This document shows positions 42,471 through 55,500 of a stretch of 64,000 nucleotides of DNA, piece after piece; positions within the stretch are counted from its first letter, which is position 1; each line of letters starts with the position of its first letter. Origin of the DNA: Corallium rubrum (Eukaryota > Cnidaria > Anthozoa > Scleralcyonacea > Coralliidae). The DNA lies in the NCBI GenBank assembly GCA_964035015.1, contig OZ036011.1, positions 8,421,982 to 8,485,981 of the forward strand, in the 5' to 3' direction. The position numbers were made by a program, and so were the translations under genes. Under the pieces are notes generated by a model, which was not told the origin of the DNA, made no database searches, and worked only from the letters and a program-made list of their open reading frames with translations.

Positions 42471-45400
42471 TTATGGTTCTATATCAACTGTTATAAACAC
42501 AGTGTCATCTTTAATATATTCACGACTTTTTAGAGTTGCGTGCGAAACGAAAACGAAGGATGCAAAACCGTATCCTTCGTTTTCCTCATCGTTAGGTCTC
42601 TTAAAATTGTCTTCACCATCTGGAGTCATCGTCATCACAATGTTCTTTCTCTCTTGCTCGTTATTTCGTTGATCAATTAAAGTAAAGGTACACTTTTTCT
42701 TGAATGGCCACGGCAGCATTGCGTCATGGTCAGTTTTCATCAGACAGATGTAGACTCCCAAATGATCTTTGTGTGCTTCTCTTGTGTCGTTCAAATAGAC
42801 CAACATCTTTATTTTGTATCCAAGTGGTGATGTAAGAAAAGGATCACCATAAATTTCACCCAATGTATTACTATCTTTTGCTTCAGATAACTTTCTGTTA
42901 AAGTCAGTTATAATCACTGCAGATGTAATGTGACTTACCTATATAATTTAAAAATTGCAATCGTTTAGAATGAAGATCAGACCTAAGGTCTGACATTTTG
43001 GTAAAGAGAGAAAATTTTCAGCGAGAAAAATTGGTGCAAATGATAAAAAAATCAAAATTTTAAGTTATCGACAGCAAGAAAACGTCCTAATTTTCTAATG
43101 CATACGACAAGTCAAGCACGTCAAAAGGAAAAATGTTGGTTCATTTGTCTTGTCTCGAAACAACACCAATCACAAATTCTTGGTTTTTGATGGCAAGAAA
43201 TGCTAGAAAAACAGTCAATAAATCTTTTCCTTCGCACATCCAGCTACCTTATTGACATACAGTTAAAAGCTTCTAGGACAGCGTCGGCCACGGTTGAAAT
43301 CCAAATATTACCAGGGTTAAGTCACGTTGGCCTGAAAAACAGAGAAAAATCTTCTCGACGTTTCGAGCGAAGGCCCTTCTTCAGGAGAAATTAGTAAACA
43401 ACTCACATGTGGTCACGCGTATTTATAGCAGAGCTACAATGGGAATCACGTGAACACATGTAAGCCAATAAAAACAAAGTAAACAAATAAATTAATATGT
43501 AATTTTAGCCTGTGTGCAGGTGCTGACCCAATTTGTGGGTCAGCTACCTGCAAATAGGCAAAGAAACAGGTTATAAATTACTATTAAAATCATCAGAAAA
43601 AGGTTAAGGAAAAGGTGTGGAATATGGTGGTGGAGTGAGCTAAATGAAAGAGAATCGCTCATTGAGGCCGTGAGGGTGAATGGTACCAAGTTTGTAAATG
43701 AGACGCATTTCTTGTTTACGACGAGTATCGTTACAACCTGTAATGGGCTGAATGGCACAGATTTTCATGTTGGAAAAGGAGTGGTTGGCACTGTTGAAGT
43801 GCCTGGCAACAGGTTTGTTTTGCACATTGTTTTTGACATCACGAAGGTGTTCAACAAACCTGTCACCTAAACGTCTTCCAGTTTCTCCGATGTAAAGCAT
43901 GGGACATTTACTGCAAGAGATACAGTAAATGAGGTTGGAGGAAGTGCAAGTGAAACTATGGGTTATGTTGAACCTACATTTTGGAGCCGAAATTGAAATT
44001 GAGGGGTCTAAATATTTACAGGTGTTGCACCTACCACGACAGCAAGAGCTGGTGCCAACATGTGATACCAAGGCTTGCTGCAGTGAGCTGTGAACAACGT
44101 TTTCCTGGATGTTTTTGCTATGCCGAAAAAATACTAGGGGTTTCTCAGAGAAAATGGAAGATGTTTCTGGGTCATTTTTAATGAGGTCGAAATTGCGGCT
44201 AATGATGTCCCTTACTTTGAAATTGAAGGGATGAAAAGTGAGAACTAGAGGTACTTTTTCATTAGAAATGGTAGCCAAAGGTTCGCTTAAGGTGTCTGAA
44301 CGGGAAATGTTGGAGACCTTGTGTAAGGCAGTGTCTAACAGTTGGGAAGGATAACCGCGATTAACAAAAAAGTTTCTCATTTCCAAACATTTGGCATTGA
44401 AATCGTCGTCTTCACTGCAGAGGCGGCGAAGACGAAGAAATTGAGAGAAAGGAATGGAAGTTTTGGTGTGTTTAGGATGATGAGAGGAGAAGAGGAGGTA
44501 GCTATGAGAGTCAGTGGTCTTGTAAAAGACAGAAGTGCTCAGCTTATTACCATTAATGGAGACGAGAATATCTAAGAACGACACACTAGTCTCACTGATC
44601 TCCCATGTGAACTGGAGTGCTGGATGGAAGTCATTAACATAGTTAATGAAGCAAACCAGGTCAGCGCGCGAACATGATGCAGTGCCTAAGCAATCATCAA
44701 TGAACCGACCATAGTAGTCAGGTAGGAAACCAGTGTATTGTTCAAAGATTTGTTTTTCCACATAACCAACAAATAAGTTGGCATAGTTAGGGCCCATTTT
44801 GGTACCCATGGCTACACCACTAACTTGTTGGTAATGCTCACCATCAAATGAAAAATTGTTGAGGGTGAGCACTAACTCGGCCAGGCGTAACAAAGTAGTG
44901 GTCGATGGCTCCCGAGTTGTGCGTTGATCAAAGAAATATTTAAGTGCTTGAAGACCATCGTGATGCGGGATGACAGTGTAGAGTGATTTGACATCCATGG
45001 TGAAAATGAAATGATGTGAACCCTGAAAACTAATGTGGTCACAAATTTTCAGAGCATGTTTGGTGTCCTTGATGTAAGAAGGTAAATTCTTAACCAAGGG
45101 CGCCATGATGTGGTCAAGGTAGGATGAAATGGCTTGGGTAGGGCGACCACAAGCAGACACTATGGGTCTCCCTGGGTTGTTGGGTTTGTGAATTTTGGGA
45201 AGGAAGTACATGACAGGTGTGCGTGGAGTGGTGGTTAGGAGATTGCTTGCTGTATCAGGCAATTCCCCAGTGGTGATGAGGTTGTTGATGGTGGATCGAA
45301 TGGTGGTGTTGTGTTGGGATGTCAAATCACCATCAACTCTGCTGTAAAAAGCAGTGTCGTTTAGTTGCCTTTGTGCCTCTTCGCGGTACAAATCAGCTCT

Positions 45401-46518
45401 CCAGACAACAAAAGCACCACCTTTGTCAGCAGGTTTGATGACAATATCATTCCGGCTACGCAATGATTTTAAAGCACTTAATTCACTAGAGCTGAGATTA
45501 GATGGCCTTTTGGGCCTAAAAGGTGGGAGCTGATCTATATCATTATAGCAGTTTGTTTTGTAGCCATTTCCTTTTAGTATATTCAAAGCACATTCAAAAC
45601 CCTTCGAAGTCTTTGCCAACGTCTGCAGCTGAATCGTTTTGATTGACAGGTGCTTATGATTTTAATCTGAATGGGTTGCAAGCGGTCGCTGCTAATTGCT
45701 ATACCTGAAAAGTAACAATAGGCGCCTGCAGGCGCTCCCTTCCTCCCAGCTCCAAATTTACGTATACCTCGGCGCCAGCTACACGCAGGCTACATCATAA
45801 ACTCCTGTCTTACCTTCTTTATGTCCTTTTGACGCACTGCAGCAATCTGCTGTCTTACTTTCTCTATTTCCTTTTGACGCACTGCAGCAATCTCCCGTTT
45901 TACTTTCTTTACGTCGTTTAGACGCACTGCAGCAATCTCCTGTTTTACTTTCTCTATTTCCTTTTGATGCACTGCAGCAATCTCCTGTTTTACTTTCTCT
46001 ATGTCGTTTGCAGTAATCTCCCGTCTTACTCGCTCTATTTCCTTTTGATGCACAGCATCAATCTCCCGTTTTACTTTCTCTATGTCGTTTTGACGCACTG
46101 CAGCAATCTCCTGTCTTATTTCTTTTCTGTCCTTTTGATGCTATAAGAGAATAAAGACAAAATACTGAATGCATGACTACGGCACATGAATGCCTTAAGA
46201 GCATTACTGCAATGAAGTGGCTGTCATGGGCAATTGTAATTTATTTGTTGAATCGTACATATTACACAAAAATTGAATTACACTAGTTAATAATCACAAA
46301 ATATTTATAAAAGAGAATTGAGTAACACCTAATTTAGATTTTTGTTTGTTTTATATCGAGTTGAGAACATCGTAATAGTATAAACTAATTGGGAGGATGA
46401 CCTTGAAGTAAATATATAATATTATGATTCATGTATTGGTATACATATTACATTAATTAGTATGCATACAAATACGAATATATATCTAGGGAGTGTATAT
46501 ATATGTGTATGCATACTA

Positions 46519-46556
<38 letters not shown>

Positions 46557-49500
46557 CAAAGTTTTAAGTAATGTTTACAACACGAGCGGCCGTGTTGTAT
46601 TGAATTATACAATCACGAGCCGAAGGCGAGTGATTGTATATTCAATACAACAAGGACGCGAGTGTTGTAAACAACTTGTGAAATGAATAAATAGTAAAAA
46701 TCCCTTTGGGATAATCATATTGAGATGCTAATTAGTTACAAGCACTAGTGGTTTGTATAGGGTTTACAGGGGTATACATGTGACGTAATTTCTGAAATTG
46801 GATTGGCTGCAAAATCATGAATTATTAATGAATTTCACAAAATGCTTTACTGAAGGAAACCAGAAGTCTTATTTCAATATGTAAATAATTCCAAAGTATT
46901 CCACTGTCCGTTGAAAAACCAAAATGATAAGATGTGAAGATTACGTCATTAAATTTAAGCATATCAAAATATTTAATAACATTGTTAGAACAACATTGAT
47001 GGCTGAATATCAACATTGACTAAACGGTTATTCCCACACGAGAAAAATGCATGAAAATTGAGAAACCCAATTTGTTATACTGAGCAATTCTTCTTAGTAC
47101 CTGGTCCTGTAGGGAAAACACTTTGTCCTCCAATCTTGAAATTTTTAAAGTTGATAATTCTAAATGGTCTTTCATTCCTTGGTGAAGGTGTTCCTCCATT
47201 TCACGACGTTCACACTTCAAAAAATAGAAACAAAACAAGTTTATTTTTGTCAAATGTTTCAATTATATGCTTGAAAATTAATTGCAGCAAGTCCTTTTTT
47301 TTGTTTTAGAGACTGTAGTAATTGAAACATTCAAGCCCACTGCATCCGTATTTAGTTCATCGGAATGCAGTAGATCCAAGTGTTTTATGTTTAACGTTAA
47401 GAAGCTGTGATGTGCTTTAATGATGATTATGTAATTTCTTTGTTGATATTAAACAGTAGTGAAGACCAACTTTTCCTGACCACTCGATGAAAAACTTTCA
47501 AAAATTACCTCATATTCACAACCAACTTCCAAAAACTTGCATTTAACAACAGTTTTGATGCAAACTTTTTCTAAATGTTCTTCCATCTAAAAATATCAAG
47601 AGTTAGTTACCAAAAATTAAAAAAATAGGTCCACAAGTTGGTTTGGTCGTCCAAGTCCACGTAGCAAAAAGTTTAAAAAATTGAGTTTTTCTTAAAAGAG
47701 AAATTCAAGTTCACTTTTAGCAAATGTGACCTATGACGGTTATTATGTCATTAGAAATGTCTCAAAAGAACAACAGTAGGGCCGTTTATATCAGAGCTGA
47801 TAAGACGCGGCTTACACAGGACGCGGCTTACACAGGACGCCAAACATTCGTATAAAAGGTACAAAAACTTATATTCGCGTCTTACACAAGCCGCGGTTTG
47901 TTCAAAAACGCCGTATAAATGGGCCAGTGCGCGTCTTGTGTAAGCCGCGTCTTATTCACGTCTTATAAACGGCCCTATAACATGAAGAAAAAAGCCGATT
48001 GTACGATTTTCCAAGCCGGCCATTTTAAGTCTTTGAAATTTGAGTCTCTGAAATGGCATTTCCGCGATCTGACAGGACATTTAAGCAAACTTTTAAACGT
48101 TTTAAAACATATTTCTAATAACGCATTTAACACATTTTATCACTTTTACAAAAGATTTTGTCCAAATTGGACGTTTTTTTGAAGCTTTATTGAGAAAACT
48201 ACAGTGTTTACAAAGACAACTAGAACAGTAGCTACCCATGCAAACGGGATAAGGCGCGAACGCAACGCGAGTACCCACGCGAAGCATCTCTCGCAAGCAT
48301 GTAGTTTAATGTTACTAGCCACTTAAAAATGGGGGCTAAGGTCCCTCCACCAAAACGTGACGCCCCTGGTTCTAACTTTCCACTATGTGGATTTTTGGTA
48401 TGTTTTTTTCTGAATGTGTCGAACTACTGAAAAATCTTTTGCAATTTGTTTGATGTTAAATCGTAGATGGACGGACTATTGTAGTGTACGCTCTCCATAT
48501 GTATATCCACTCACTCGCAGTCATCCTTGTAACAATGTATTGACAGATACAGCACCTGATTACGTAAAATATCTTTCTCTGAACATTTGTTTGTGCATTC
48601 CACAGGTAAATAAGAACAGCTTTCGAGGTGCTCCTAAAACATGATAGCAAAAATGTTGATTTTAAGGCATTTAAGGCATGATTTGAATTGCTTAAAAAAC
48701 GACCCAATTAGTAAGTTCACTTAATGTTTCTTTAAATCGAGGCCTCATTTAGATCAACATAAAAACAAAGATTTAGAGTGAAAGCGATTATTGAGTGGTA
48801 TGTATCCTACAGTACAAGTTCCGAATTCTGGATCTACTTTGTGTAAGAAACCCATATGAACTTACAGCTTTGTCCTTGAATACATGTTCGTCATTACAGT
48901 ATTGACAATGAACAGTTCTGTGTTCACATTCTGCGAGATGGACTTCCAAATCTCTCCGAATTACTTGCACGTTGCAACCCATGTTGCTGCAACTTAGAAT
49001 GAGAAATTCGCACCTTTCAGCATGTTCCTATATATATAAGACAAAAAGTTGCATATTTCCTAAAATTGTCGGCTGGCTTTAGATTTTGGTCTAGGGTATG
49101 TGTTTGACTAATCTTGCATGCATAGAAATGAACACGATCTAAAACTATACGATCGTTCTTTCATATATCAATTCACCTTCAGAAGAGATGACAGCTGTCC
49201 ATTCCATTCACACCCAGTGTTTGGACAATTTACAACCTGGTAATCGATTACTCTCTTTGCCCCGTTATCAGTGAAGACCTAATATTAGACAGAGTATTAA
49301 TGTTTTTCAGCATTAAAAAGCCTTAAATAAACCACGGGAAAAGATCAGTGATAAGAAAGTTCACTGTGTTCCTGTATATACAAAGTTTATGAATATAGTG
49401 AATACTATATTATTGGTTCCAAAGTTGTCTGACTCCAATTTTGGTTCCTTCAACTTTATACTACTGTATATTACCAAACTTTATAGTGTATTATGTAACA

Positions 49501-52500
49501 TATAAAACATGAGCTGCAGTGTTTTATCACATTTAAAACATGCGAATGTTTTAAATAACTTCAAAAAGGACCTATTTGGTAAGTTGGCGTCATTGGCGTA
49601 GTAAGTTTGAAAAATAACGTTGTCTAAAGCCAAGAAAATCAAAGCTAGAGTTTATGTAAATCAGGAGCTGAGAATTCTTTCGAGGTTTCTTTATCAGATA
49701 TAAAACCACGGACATGGTACTGATTTCCTTTGTGTTTCCCTCATGAATTATTAATGATTTTTGAATGTAAATTTAAGTACAGTGAATCAACATTGTTTCA
49801 TTCATTCTTGGTTCATTGTACTTGTGTAATTTTCTTTGTTCCTTTCTAATCTTGTTAAGCCTGGTTCTCATATGTCGCCGACGGTCGCCGATCGTCGCCG
49901 ATTTGTGATTTAGATGCATGTTAAGTAATGGGGAACAATGCAGAAAAGCAGTGCTTTTCTGCATTGTTCTTTATTACTTAACATGCTGCTGCACTTCCCG
50001 TTTTAACATGCATCTAAATCATGAATCGGCGATGGTCTGCTACTGTCGGCGACATGAGAACTAGGCTTTAACGTTATCTACTGTAATTAAGTTATTTTAT
50101 TCTCTCTGCTGACCACAAGCCACTAAAGCCTTACTTTCCATTGTATTACTAAACCAAATTGAATATAAAATGTTGTGTTGTGTTGTGTTGTGTTGTGTTG
50201 TGTTGTGTTGTGTTGTGTTGTGTTGTGTTGTGTTGTGTTGTGTTGTGTTGTGTTGTGTTGTGTTGTGTTGTGTTGTGTTGTGTTGTGTCAAACGGTTTGC
50301 TTTCAGATTGTGAATCCTGTTGTCACAGAATAGGAACCCCTCCTGTCTATATATAGCAACCAACAATCCCAAAAGATTTTAAAAAATATAGACAAAGAAG
50401 ACAAGATAATTATGCGGTTGTTGTTAAGATGACATTTCTAACTAGAGGATTGGCTTTTTAAGTACTCACCATCTCTTCTGAAATATCTTTTTGACAGGAA
50501 GGACATCGTGGATGTGGTTGCAACCTGTTAATTAGTTATTGACAGTTTTCATTAGTGTCTATAGACATTCTTTTCCGGACTACATAATGAAATTGAATGT
50601 CAAATGTTAGTGCATGTTGATTGACTAAATGGTCAAAGAATAAGACTGAGATACTTGCTAAGAAGGAACTATTTTATAGAAATTATGGCTTTTTCTTAAT
50701 TTTTAAACTAAAACTAAACTAATCTTATTTATACTGGATAGGTCCATCAATTAGCCAACTGTTCTCCCTAGAGGTCCCGTAAGGACCATCTCCCTTATTG
50801 GTCCAGTGTTACTACAGGAGGAAACGGGAGTACCCAGAGGAAACCAGCAATGTTTGGTAGAGTCAAACTGCATGGAAGCACTCTTCTCTTCTCAAAATTT
50901 TAATTTTTATATTTACATCTATAATGGTATATGATTTTCCTTTTCCATACAATGTCTTTTGTTCTTTATTTCTTGAAAAAGAATAACGTCGATACTATGC
51001 GTTTATGGTGATACATTGTGATATTTAAGCAAGCAGTCTATGATTTGTGAAAATGAACTACCACGGGTTGATTCCCTCTCGCTTATCTAAGACACTTCGA
51101 CTACATACGCCCCCCGGTTGTTTCGTTGTTTTGTCGTGTCTTCGCAGAGGTCCTAACGCTCTTTGCATAAAGTTCAGATTTGTGTTTTGCGCCAAATATC
51201 ACCAATGAGAGTTGTTAAAAGATGGTCAATCTCCCCATCTCCCTCATGAGCCAATCACAAACGCGCCTTTGAGACTGGCGCTACAGCTTGTAATTCCTCG
51301 AGGTTTTTATTGCCCATCACTTCAGTTTGGGGAATGGAAGGAGACATTTGGTTTGCCCTCGGAGACCTTTTGTCAAAATTTACCTCGAGTACTGGCCAAA
51401 ATATGGAAGGAAAAGCGTCGGGAAGCCTACCCCAAAGTAAGGTATATATTTGTATTTCTTGTTTATGAATTTTTGTTGATTTTTTCGCGGTGAAACCGCT
51501 CGAGTCGCCATTTGGCCAACAACCCTGGTGTTGAATATGCCATTTGTTTTATTCTTCGACGTTCGTTTTTGGTTTAGTTGTCGTTGGATAAAGTCTTGGG
51601 AAGTCTTGCTTGGCATTTCTTGTGAAATTTAGCCAAAATTTTCAATGCTTGACTCAAAATTTCGTTTTTTCCAGACGACTCTACACGGTAATTCTGTAAC
51701 GTAACGTATTAAATGTCCTGTTTATAAAGGTTAGCCTGTTCATTTGTTTCGAGTTTTAGTGTTCATTTATACATTGAAGTATTGACAGCAATTCTCTGCA
51801 AGTATAAGAGAACGTTTAAAAAGCATTTTAGGTCATTTTGGAGACTATTTTGACTGACAAATGCTGCCGGTTTGATTCAGTTGAAGTTTAATATACACGC
51901 TTACGGGAGGATTCATTCGACGGCAATGCTGCCTTGCCCTTGTCTGTCAATTTGAGCTTGAATTTTAAACATTTTTGTACAGAACACGAACAAATACTTG
52001 TAATTCTGTTAACTTTAGTATTTACTATCGAATTATCTCAAATTTTCTCGCTTATTGGCGCACAAACCGCCAAAACTGAGCAAAGCAAGGATGAGACTAC
52101 AATAAAGCCCATAAAACTGTATATTCAAGAAGCCGCTTTGGGATTCAACGAACAAAACAGTTATTTAACGACAAACTTTGCATGGAATTAATTTCGCAAA
52201 AGAAAAACCGAACCACCAAGTCCAAGCGTTGTGCTTGTGACTGATGAAATGAAAAGAACACGAAATTCTTGTAGTTTTATTTGTGAATACCGAGTTTTCT
52301 CAATACCAAACTTTTTTTGCTTATCGCCACACCGAACTGTCAAAGATAAAGCCAAAAGCTTCAATCTCGGAAGCCATTTAGGGACTCATTTTGACGGTTG
52401 ATTTATAACAGAATACGAACAAATTCTAAGTAACGGTGTCTATTCAATTAAACTTTCTTCTTCATTTAACATTTTTAAGTCAAGCACTGATACCGTATTT

Positions 52501-55500
52501 CCTCTATTAAGCCCCCTCCCTCTATTAAGCCCCCTCCCTCTATTAAGCCCCCTCCCTGTAATAAGCCCCCTCTCTTTGTTCAGACCTTTATAGTTGGAAA
52601 TCAATTTGCTCAAAATGTCATAAACCTCACTCTCTCAGCCTGTCAAATCCTGTTATAAACTTGCCTCATTGTATTTTAGATATTTTTTTTTGTTTTATAG
52701 ACAGTACAATGAAAGTTGAGTAAATCAATAATAATATTTTCTCAAATTTTGTTGCTTGTGACAAGTCAGGCAAAAATCGAATTTTTGAATTTTTTTTAAA
52801 CTTAGTCATTTTATTTTAATAAAATATTACAATTTTTAAAAAATAATTTCTTAAAAGATTATTTAAAAAAATATTTTTTACAAAACATTTAAGATAAATC
52901 ACCAAGCTGTGAAAAGTGAACATGCACCCAGGTTGGGAAATGAAGTAGTCGAAAAGGGATTACATTAATTGAGTTTGAGTCAGATTTTTCAAATTCAACA
53001 TTTGAGTTACATCTAGTATAGGTTAAATTTTTAAAGCCTGGTTTCCATAAGATCATCTCGATCATCCCAATCACCTGAATTCATCCAATCAGATTGGGTT
53101 ATTTGAGATATATCTAGTCTGATTAGAGAGATTTGAGTGATTAGGGTAATTGAGAAGTTATAGCATGTAAGCCAAGTGGAGAACTCTTGTACAATATGTT
53201 TTAGTGCCACCAGAATTGATACATGTACGAAGTTCATGAATTCTACCAAAAACTGTTTTGCACCTTTTGGTCAATTTTAAGACTTAGAATTTTTTAACCT
53301 CTAAATTGTAAATTTCGTTATAGTTGGTGTGATGTCAAAACGACTTTGCTGACTAAATAAATGTAGATGAAATGGTTGATTATTAAGCCTACATGGTTAT
53401 TGGTGAGTTTGGTCCATGTGATTATAAATGAATTTAATGTAATTTTAAATTGGTACTAAAATTCAGAATACCTTGTGGGTACCGTATGTCAATTTGTCTA
53501 CCCCATTAAATGAAAACTTAAAGTGCAATATCAAAGACTTGCTTTACTTTGTAAACTACGCAAGGTAAAATATGTCAATGGTATAGAAATTGTTGAAATG
53601 TACTACAACAGTACAGTATGCAATAAAACAAAAAAACTTGTCCTGCTCTTCACATGCAGAACATAATGCTACAAACATACAGAAGAGGGCTGCTGACTTC
53701 ATTAACTCCAAAATGATAAATGGGCTGCTCTTTGTTCAAGGATTCTTGCTAAACCACTAATATTTATTCATTATTATCCAAGTGAACACTGTGGCCTTTC
53801 AGTTAATATTCAGCTTCTGGTTAATATAGACCTAATGGTCAATATTTTACCACAAATTAATAATAATGTTTATTGAGAATGGTTTCAATCACCATAAGGT
53901 GCTTTTCATGAAAGTTACTTTCTTAACAATATAGTTTTTGTTGGTATTTACTTTTGGTCATAATGTTCAACCTTTGGCTCATCTGTAATAATATTCTGTA
54001 ACAAATGGTTATTATTAAAATTACAAACAAGTGTTGCGTGTTTCATTTAATAACCTTACATTAGTCAAGTATGGTTTTAGTACATAACAGATGTGTAAAT
54101 AGTAAACAAAGCTTTATTTGTCTTATTGCTACACAACAATTGCATATTGTACAAAATATATGTCATGCTTTCATAATTGGGGTACAAATTTCAAAATGTT
54201 TGTCTCCAAGGATGTCAATTTGGCTAACTTATTAATTTGTAGGTTTTTTAATTAAAATTAATATTCCAAAATTTATTTTGAACTAGTACATGTATGTAGT
54301 TAAACTAAATAAAAGGGATTGTCAATGAATGTTTGATGCTTGTTAACTTGTATGGTTATAAACTTAATTGTTATTTTTCTCTAAATATAGTTGTGCAGTA
54401 AATAAAATGTAATAGCTTGTGGTATTGTGGCATATAACAATTATATTTATACCAAAAAAATTACCTTTATCAAGCTTCAACCTTTCTATACACAAGCACA
54501 ATTTGGATAAATCAAAATGGAAAAAGTATTACTTGTCAAAAAGTATAAATACACTTATAAATTTAACCTTTACTGGCCACAATTGACAGTACTGAAAATG
54601 ATGGCAGCGGTATATTTAACCACAATGTTTTGCAACCTCAAATCAGCTCAAATAACAACTACTGTAAACATTGTTTATCATGCTAACAGTCAATTGGTTT
54701 TGTCTACTTATTAATTTCACTCTGGCTAAGGATTTTACTCATCAAGAGGAGAGCTTGCAAAAACCTGGCCAATCAAGGGTTAAATAAATAGCTGCCACAA
54801 AATATAATTTTCTACAATTGTGTATACAGTATTAGAAGAATTCTTTTCTGTATGCAAAGTAATTTTTATTGTAGATATTATTGTAGATATGATAAAATTA
54901 GCAATGAAAACAATAATATAATGACTTGGGTTGATCAAGAAAGTTGTGTTTGTTTTAATTTGATTACAAAAATCAAACTTATAAATTGATTGATTAGTAC
55001 CAACAAACTGACTTCCACGAACTGATATGATTGATTTTATTGAATGATTACTTATTAGTGACCCTTGACTCAGAATAGTCATTATGCAATGACTTGGTGT
55101 GCATAGTGTGACTATGAGTCAAGGGGAGTGCACCTAATAGTCTATTGCCTCCTCACATTGAACAACTCAAAATTCCGTGGAAGTTATGCCCCCTGCACTT
55201 GGTGTACAATCAATAGATATACCGTACAATTAAAGGTTGATTTAAACTGAATGATCCACTACCCTGTAGATCAAAATATGATTTGTAATACTCTTACGCA
55301 ATTCCATTTTCCAACTTTATTGCGCACTTCCTTGGACCGAAAACAGTGAATCTAGACATACTGTTCTCTATTCAATATAAAGTTGCAATATTGCTGTAAG
55401 TGGTGACGGAATGAGCATGAACAAACAATGTTGTGCCTGATTTTTACATCGGTCGAAGGCTGAAAACCATAAAAGCACTGTTACAACCATAAAAGCAATG

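Noticed and set aside
51212..51493. 93-codon plus-strand frame in intron 1 of gene B
   Set aside because: No recognisable domain, begins in sequence shared with gene A intron where it is not open, and lies at the edge of an intron-specific insertion.
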